Positions 57,474 to 64,000 of a stretch of DNA of 64,000 nt are shown piece by piece. The stretch lies in contig JBAMJR010000086.1 of NCBI GenBank assembly GCA_038501785.1, positions 721,001 to 785,000 of the forward strand, given 5' to 3'. The stretch's first letter is position 1. Each line of letters starts with the position of its first letter. Under the pieces are notes generated by a model, which searched no databases, was not told the DNA's origin, and was given only the letters and a program-made list of their open reading frames with translations. The position numbers and the translations under genes are program-made. The stretch is from Myoxocephalus aenaeus (taxonomy: Eukaryota > Chordata > Actinopteri > Perciformes > Cottidae).

Positions 57474-60400
57474 GTATATATCTTTTATCTTTCGTCCTGC
57501 TGTTTTTGTTTATTTTGTTGTAAATTGCTGCTACCCCGACACCAAATTTCCCCTCGGGGATTAATAAAGTATATATTCATTCATTCATTCTATTTCGCCT
57601 CAAGGGGGCGACAGTGTCAGACTTTGAAAACCCCTCTTCTGGACAGTTTTGGAAACTCATAAGTGTTAACTGGATATTGTTTACACTCTTTTGTGCAATA
57701 AGTTGTCTTAGCCTATTGTAGTTTTCGTTTAATTATTGCAACAATGTTTTAAAAACATCTGTCTTTGAAAAACTGATTTTAGTCTCATTGACCTTTTATC
57801 TTGTTAGATTAATGAAATAAATGAACTTTTAACCAAAAGAAAACCTGATATGTCACATTGCCATTGTTGTAATAAATATACAATAAACATTGACTACATT
57901 ATCTAAAAACCCTATAAGAACGTTTAAAAAGAATTAAATAAAATAAGGCACACACCGCTGTCGCGAGCAGAAAGTGGTAGGGCAGAAACTCCATGCGCAG
58001 GACGTCGTTGAACTTGCGGATGCAGTGAAGCTCAATTCCATTGGAGTCATAGATATGCAGCCACTTCTTCTGGGCCACCGCATACATGGCCTCGCTGTGG
58101 AGCCACCTACACAAAAACACAGACTTTTATTTGGGATCATTCACAGAAAAATGAGGTGTTCACAGACGCTGGAAGGCGAGGCGCGGTTGAAATGTACAAA
58201 ACTGTTCTCGTTGGACGACTCACTTCACGTCATTGACGGACTCCATCACGTTGATCTCGCACATGAGCTGTTTGGACTGCCAGTCGATGCAAGCAATGTG
58301 GCCTCTCCTCCCACCGAGCAGCAGTTGACTGATAGGAAGAAACAAACCGTTAACAAAACGCACACAACTCAAACCTTTAAATCAATGCGTCTACATGATG
58401 AGGAATGACTCGATTGTCGCGATGAAGCCACCGGAAGTTAAATTGTGCAGTTTGGGAAGGCAGTTTTTTTTGGGAGGGGGGTTATAGCTTCTTGCCCCAA
58501 GTGACTGACTCGCATTACCAGCTATGGCAGCAAAGCCGAAGACAAACACTTCATACATGGTGTGTGCGAGGATGGAGTGAGATACTGACCGTCCCGTGTT
58601 GCTGTAATCCATTCGATAGGGTCCAAACTGAGACAGTTTCAGTTCAAAATACTGAGGAGGTGGGAGAAAGAAAGAGAGAAAAACTAATTAATAAAAAAGA
58701 CAAAAGGCCTGGGAGGTATATCAAATAAAAAGTATTGTTCCAAACAAACTGTAGTTTACTTGTCCTCTACAATTATGCTTTTTTAAATTTATTATTATCT
58801 AAAAAAAGGAATTAAACCCACTGGATTTGTCAAGCTAAGCCCCGACATATTATCTACTAATAACTAAATAAAATAACTTGGGAACAAATCAACATTTGAC
58901 AATAAAAAAAGGTCAAAATATAAACTTCTTTTAAAGACTAAGGCCATCCAGCACTTGTCAGAAGCGACATCTTTCTACTAGTGTCGAGTTAGTGTCCCAC
59001 CTTTGTCTTTGATGTTATATCAACAGAATCGGCAATGTCCTCCTGAGAGATCGTACACGTGTCCTCGTCTTCATCTCCTTCTAGAAACCTGAGATTAGAA
59101 GACAACACGTCACCACCAGCAATAATTTAGAGAGAGAGACATTTATCATCATTTAATCTCTGTCATATTGTACACTGTGACATGAAGCAGCCAGGCAACA
59201 TTGAGAAGAAATTACCCAGCATCCTCCGGGAGTAGGAGGTCAAGACGAGCCGCTTGTTTCTGGGCCATTTCTGAGGTTTCATCTGAGCGAGTGATTATGT
59301 CCTTCAGCTTGTAATGCTGGTCGCCAGTCTGTGACAAGAGGAACAAAGGAGTGAGACGCATGTTGACTCCATGTGTTTACTAGACATTGTAAATATGAGA
59401 CATCGGGGCGCTTACCTTCTTAGTTTTATTATTCCTCTTGAACTTCTGCAGCCTGTCTTTTGGAATCGGAGCAGCTCCGGGGAAAGGGTCCGGCTTCTGA
59501 GATCGGAAGAAATACACCGGATTTACTTTGCGAAACATTAAGATGAGGGTAAATTAATGTAGAGCTGGAAGATGCATCGATGTAATTCCAACATCAGACT
59601 GCGGCAAAAGATATTTTTTGGACTGTCGTATTGCAGTACAGATTAAATATCATCATCCTTTGGTCGTAACACCTGCTTCACAGTAAAAAAGAAAAAGAAA
59701 AAGGGGGACACACCGCACAAGCCAAGTAGAAACTCCATTGTTTCATTCCACAGTTAAAAATAAAATACTACTTTTATTCAGATTATTTTATACTACATTG
59801 GAAATGTACATTAAATGGTGTGGCGCTGCATTCTTTATATATAAAAAATACTTGATATAGCAAGATTAATTTAGGGAACTGTGTATTAAATGATGCACTA
59901 TTTACAATTGATTGAATAGAGCAGGCAAACGAAATGTACACTTATTGACCAAATGAAGAGCTGGAATAAGATTATAAAGTTACTTAAGTAAAAACTAAAA
60001 GGAAAACGCATTTCATCAAACAGTGAAATTCACGAGTTGTTAAAAATACCAAACAACCTTTACCTAGACACACGTATCTGTGCTTCAGGTTCAATGTTGT
60101 ACGCACACGTCCATATGCAACATAAATAGACTGTAAATATTGTATGACCCATACTGCTTACTTTTACTTTAAAAGTGTATATAATTTGCACCGTGGTGTT
60201 ATTTATAACGCCATATGTATGCACTTTTTCTTACTTAATACTGCAACTACTGCACAGAAATGTCTGCATCTTATCCTTTTTTATTATATATATATATAAA
60301 TAAATAAATAAATAATTGTTTGTATATGTAGTTATATATCATGTTTATATATTAAATATACAAACATATCTCCAGCCCCTCTAAATGACAGACACAATAA

Positions 60401-60921
60401 GCACTTCCATTCACTCACCCCTGATAGGAATTTGTTTCCATCTCCTTGATCTTCACTCCGTTTTCTTTTCTTTGCTCTCGGTGTCTGTTGCTCCGTCTGT
60501 CCTTCGGTCTGCTCTCCATCTTTCCCCACTTTATTTCCATCTTTCCCCACTTTATTTTCATCTTTTCCGTCCTCCTGCTGCTGCGGGTCCTCCCAGTAAC
60601 GGGCTGGAGGCTGTTGAAGAGAAGGAAACAGGTGGCAGGTTAACGGCTTCAACTTTGAGAACAAGACCGAGTGTATTTGTGTTCAGAAGCGGCGGTTCAG
60701 CCTCGCCTCCTCTCGCAGCCACGCGCCGCTCGCGTTAGCTGCGTGGCGCTCGCGCAGCTAACGCTACGTTGTGTGCGTCAGTTTGAAAAGCGCCGTTGCT
60801 AGCGCCTCTCGGCTGTTGACACCAAACGTTAGACACTCTCAATAATGATTTTAATCGTGGTTACCTTCTTCTTTTTCTCCACGTGTGCAACAGTCAACGC
60901 TTCGCCGCCGGGAGACGCCAT
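53313..60921 (-). CDS. wdr46: WD repeat-containing protein 46 (Utp7/BING4)
   Basis: WDR46 is a nucleolar WD40 protein of the small-subunit processome, needed for 18S rRNA maturation. Fourteen exons on the minus strand: 60921-60865, 60610-60419, 59496-59416, 59328-59216, 59088-59001, 58651-58590, 58328-58224, 58106-57956, 56643-56408, 55345-55192, 54206-54059, 53943-53753, 53635-53522, 53432-53313. All phases close, giving 603 residues (human about 610). There is a low-complexity charged N-terminus with a short internal repeat. WD40 blades run from about residue 200 (QLLLGGRRGHIACIDW, VHLGHSNGTVTLWSPN, SGMDKKLKVYDIR). The family-specific BING4 C-terminal domain follows (DPVTKPYMAHRVPKSVWGMH, LIPGAGEPNFDGLDANPYRS). 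The tail is strongly basic (KFEKERKQKEKKK), as expected for nucleolar targeting. It converges on b3galt4. Identification is secure. Confidence 0.96.
56186..56310 (+). mobile_element. tRNA-derived SINE, internally deleted
   Basis: GCGACTGTGGCTCAGTGGGAGAG has the A-box layout of a tRNA-headed fish SINE. It is followed soon by GTTAAAGCGCTGTGGTCGG and a GAAAAGC-type tail, with the B-box region missing. It lies in a wdr46 intron. Confidence 0.55.
56741..56830 (+). mobile_element. hAT-type terminus
   Basis: CAGTGGTTCCCAACCTGGGG followed by GGCCGGGACCC is the left end of a Charlie/MER5-like hAT element. No matching right end was found, so the copy is partial or highly diverged. Confidence 0.5.
57380..57597 (+). 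mobile_element. LINE (Rex1-like) 3' end with (ATTC)n tail
   Basis: CCCCTCGGGGATTAATAAAG followed by TATATATTCATTCATTCATTC is a LINE 3' terminus with a tetramer tail, preceded by (ATT)n and (TA)n tracts. It lies in a wdr46 intron and is related to the 46.4-kb remnant. Confidence 0.6.
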
Positions 60922-60949
60922 CTTTGTTGTATACGTTTTTAACTTCCTG

Positions 60950-61085
60950 TGACATCACTTCTGGAATGCGTCACTTCTTCTTCTTCTTCGTTACGGTTTA
61001 TTGGCGGTTGGCAAACAACTGTTTGGTGCATTACCGCCACCAACTGGTATGGAGAGTGGATCAGGATGTCTAGCACTTGCCCTAT
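60950..61085. repeat. Unclassified interspersed repeat
   Basis: (CTT)n is followed by a TTATTGGCGGTTGGCAAACA-like block and GGTGCATTACCGCCACCAAC, a combination I recall as a common fish dispersed repeat. Its ends and class are not established. It sits just upstream of the wdr46 start. Confidence 0.45.
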
Positions 61086-61140
61086 CAACAAATAACAATA
61101 CTAAATACTAAATAAAATAACCAACAAAACAAAAAATAGT

Positions 61141-61173
61141 ATATACATATATACTATTTTTTTTAATATATAA

Positions 61174-61249
<76 letters not shown>

Positions 61250-61264
61250 TATATATATACACAC

Positions 61265-61316
<52 letters not shown>
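61141..61316. repeat. (AT)n microsatellite
   Basis: Two long TA tracts are separated by ATACACACCAAA. Confidence 0.95.
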
Positions 61317-61318
<2 letters not shown>

Positions 61319-62160
61319 TGCTGTCATATTAGCGCGTTATTAACGGCGTTAACGCAAACCAATTTTAACGGCGTCAATTTTATTAACGGCGTTAACGCAT
61401 TTTAATTTTTCAATTTTTTTTTTTTTCGTGAGCACCACGCCGGATGTAGCTCAACCGGAAGCAAAACAATAGGCACGCCGTTTGGGCTTGGAAGCTAGGC
61501 TAACGTTACGGTTTGAAATGAATGAATGGTGAGCGCGATACGATATGCGGCGCGTCCGGTGTGAACACGGCATAACGCTACCGTTTTTGAGGAGGTAGAT
61601 TTTGAGGTGAGGGGACTGACAAGGCAGAAGGTAAAGTGGTCCACCGTTCTATCAATAAGCAGACCTGCCAACCTGTACGCAATTTGCGTAGCGGATACGC
61701 ATTTTGACGTCAAAGTACGCTGGTAAAAATTAGTCTAAAATTAATTTTAGACTAATTGACCAACATACATTATATGCAATGCAATATAATGCATGACGAG
61801 TATTTAATGACTTATCAATATATGTTATATATCGAGGTTCGCAGGTCTGAATAAGGCTAAACTAGAAGTTAACACCAATACAAACATTATTTTTGCAGAA
61901 TGAGTGTGTTAGGGGAGAAGGATGCAGCCATTGTTAAACAGCTGGATTGAAATTCAGCTGGAACTGGTCGTGGCTAAAACTGGAAGGCAAGGTCTCAATA
62001 AAAGGGCAAGAGGTGTCCTTTCATCTGGGAGATGTATTCTCCAAAATCAACAGGCAGGGATTCGCCAGATGCATTCTCTGCATCAAATATATAAATGATG
62101 CTAACAAAGGCAGCCATGCTCTCCCTTACCACATTGTGCCTCATATACTGTAAATGTTAG
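61317..62160 (+). mobile_element. hAT-like DNA transposon relic (BED-finger family)
   Basis: The left part carries two copies of TTAACGGCGTTAACGC (near 61343 and 61386), a motif I associate with the ends of fish ZBED-type hAT elements. Downstream, broken frames at 61900-62150 include INRQGFARCILC and ANKGSHALPYH, which look like a decayed BED-type zinc finger. In-frame stops show it is dead. The right end may be overwritten by the LTR element that follows. Confidence 0.5.
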
Positions 62161-62297
62161 ACCAGTGACAGGCTGGCATGAAATGGCTTGCATAATACTT
62201 AGTGTAGGAGCTATTTACTAATATTTTAAGTTATTTTTCTTCACAGGTAGTATTGTTTATTTATAGTTGTTAACGTTTTAATTTGTTAATTGGATAA

Positions 62298-62563
62298 TGT
62301 TGTGGGCACCTGGGCACCTGGTGTACTTAATGGAGTAGGCGGGTACAGGACCGGGATGCACCTGGGTGGGCTTATGGTTTTTTAGCAGACCAGCTCAGCA
62401 CGTCACCAGCGACAGCTCAGCACGGGAGAAGCCACATGGGGCGTTTTGTTTGTTTATTTCTTTGTTGATTGTTTTTGAGTTACAATAAATAGCAATCAAA
62501 CCGGACTCCCGCATTGGACCCTGTATTATTTTGGCTGCGTCATTCAACCTAACCCACGGTGCA
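62298..62563 (+). mobile_element. Putative 5' LTR
   Basis: The segment begins TGTTGTGGGCACC, contains AATAAA (62484-62489) and ends near CACGGTGCA, followed shortly by TGGCTTTTGATATCGG, which could be a primer-binding site. A gag-like frame lies 570 bp downstream. The 3' LTR would be beyond the window, so the limits are provisional. Confidence 0.4.
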
Positions 62564-63130
62564 TCAGTGGCTTTTGATATCGGTTTATTTTCTTTAATTT
62601 ATATTTATTTATTGGATTTACGGGACAAATGGCCACTACAACAGTAAAAAACCTTGCCTTTGAACCGACGAGACGGATCCATCAGCATTGAGCCAGATGG
62701 AGCGTTTTGGATTTTGAATGGATGGACAACAGGAAATGTTTCATTCATCACCCTTTTGGATCATCGACGGAGAGACGGCTTTGGCCCAGATCAACAAGCG
62801 ACAAGAAACTGGTATGTGATTGGACTGCTGTATAGGAAAACGGCTAAACGACTGGAGTTTAAAGTCAGTATTCATATCCGTGTTTCGTGAAGTTTGAAAA
62901 AGTTTGACAGCGCTGACTCGCTGCATGTGACTATTGCGCAATACTCGCGCACCACCACTCGGCGGCTTTCATCGATTAAAACCGACTTCAGTGTGTGTCT
63001 GTGTGATGAATTGGATGATCTGATCGGCCAGTGAGCACCCGTTCTGTGTTTTGCTGCACTTTGCCTGCATTTCTATCCGATTGCGGATTGTGATTAATGT
63101 GCAACAAGCAGTTGAGAAGAAACGTTCAAA

Positions 63131-63914
63131 ATGTCTGACGGTGAATTGAATGACGTCGGAGCGCCGCCAGCAAAAAGAGACATTAAATTAACTTCTAAAG
63201 GCTTGGGCTTCTACACGGAAATGTGTCAGAAAAAGAGGAGTACAAAATGTAAACAAGCCAAAAAGTGTTTGGAAAACATACGTGCATTAATGGTATCAAA
63301 GGAAAATGTAAATTCAGTGAATGCTGAGCTTGCTAAATTGATCAGTTGTTGCCAAGACGCAAATGATATGCATGAATCTTTTGTGAACTTACCTTTGCCA
63401 CAAGAGGAAGTTGCAAGGCAAAATAAGAACCATGAAGAAAAAATGACAATGTTCTATGATTTCACTGCAAAGGTAAAAGGCTGGCTGTCTGAAATGGGTC
63501 AACCATATACTGGTTTATATGTGCAGCCAGGTGAAGACGCAGATGATATAAACCCTGAGGATAGTGCTTCTAACGTGTCAAGTGTAAAGGAAAACTCTGT
63601 GAAGACACACTCCCAGCTATCACGCACTTCATCAACGTTTTCTGCACGCATGCAAGTTCAAGCCGACAAGGCAGCTCTGGGAGAGCGGCTTGCTGCTCTA
63701 GAAAAGAAACATTCAATAGAGGATCAAGAGGAATGCTTAAGGAAAGAAAGGGAATGCTTGAGAAAAGGAACAATTGGAGCTTAAAACGGAATTGGCAGCA
63801 ACAAATGCAAAGCTTCGTGTCTTGGAAAACAAGTCATCACAGCGTGGCTCAAAATGTTCGGATGGCATGGACTCTTATTTTGAAAGGAACAAGTATCAAA
63901 AATCGAGTCAATTA
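63131..63914 (+). pseudogene. Frameshifted gag-like start of a BEL/Pao-type retrotransposon
   Basis: A 217-codon open frame begins at ATG 63131 (MSDGELNDVGAPPAKRDIKL). It contains charged helical segments and a coiled-coil (ALGERLAALEKKHS), then ends at 63784. A second frame, shifted by one base, continues the same charged coiled-coil composition from about 63765 (EQLELKTELAATNAKLRVLE) to beyond 63914. This indicates a single-base frameshift at about 63760-63770 in one original gag-like ORF. The layout after a putative LTR and its composition suggest a BEL/Pao element, but protease, RT and integrase lie outside the window. A host gene derived from such an element is the alternative. Confidence 0.5.
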
Positions 63915-64000
63915 AATCCCCATGCCTACACTTTTTTGTTCCAGATAAAATGGCTAAAAAATATCATGTTTGTTCTGTGTCTGATCCCACAACTCAAGCA

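Noticed and set aside
63131..63784. Novel host coiled-coil gene
   Set aside because: The LTR-like upstream sequence and single-frameshift continuation fit a retrotransposon gag better, though a derived host gene is not excluded.

Overview
The window is vertebrate nuclear DNA, almost certainly from a teleost fish. It holds multi-exon genes with GT-AG introns, a prothyrotropin-releasing hormone gene with eight hormone copies, very long (TG)n and (AT)n microsatellites, and fish-type mobile elements (LINE, Tc1, hAT, BEL-like). No organelle, bacterial or exogenous viral genes were seen.

Layout. Positions 1-15300 have no gene I can support. They hold a 73-bp tandem array carrying CTCF-like motifs (3905-4187), a higher-order satellite-like array (5640-7095), microsatellites and a LINE 3' tail. 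trh (+) runs 15340-17140. Positions 17140-22950 are intergenic, with a young 5'-truncated LINE (19669-21383) flanked by 226-bp direct repeats. rbsn (+) has its CDS at 24121-27884 and meets mrps25 (-, 30245-33162) tail to tail. nr2c2/TR4 (-) has coding exons from 36390 to 44986 and a noncoding first exon near 47249. b3galt4 (+, single exon, 49283-50398) lies head to head with nr2c2 and tail to tail with wdr46 (-, 53313-60921). Positions 60950-64000 are transposon-derived: an unclassified repeat, a hAT-like relic, and the 5' end of a probable BEL/Pao retrotransposon that runs off the window.

The genes are functionally unrelated: a neuropeptide precursor, an endosomal Rab effector, a mitoribosomal protein, an orphan nuclear receptor, a ganglioside galactosyltransferase and an SSU-processome factor. 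From established knowledge, RBSN, MRPS25 and NR2C2 lie together on human 3p25, and B3GALT4 and WDR46 are neighbours in the extended MHC class II region on 6p21. The window therefore joins two blocks that are separate in mammals.

Exon coordinates were built by hand from splice signals, reading-frame continuity and remembered family sequence. All phases close except in the last nr2c2 exon, where one base appears to be missing. That apparent frameshift, the 226-bp duplication around the LINE, the CTCF-motif array, the higher-order satellite, the nested AT-rich palindrome and the TG tracts abutting nr2c2 splice acceptors are the observations most worth checking.
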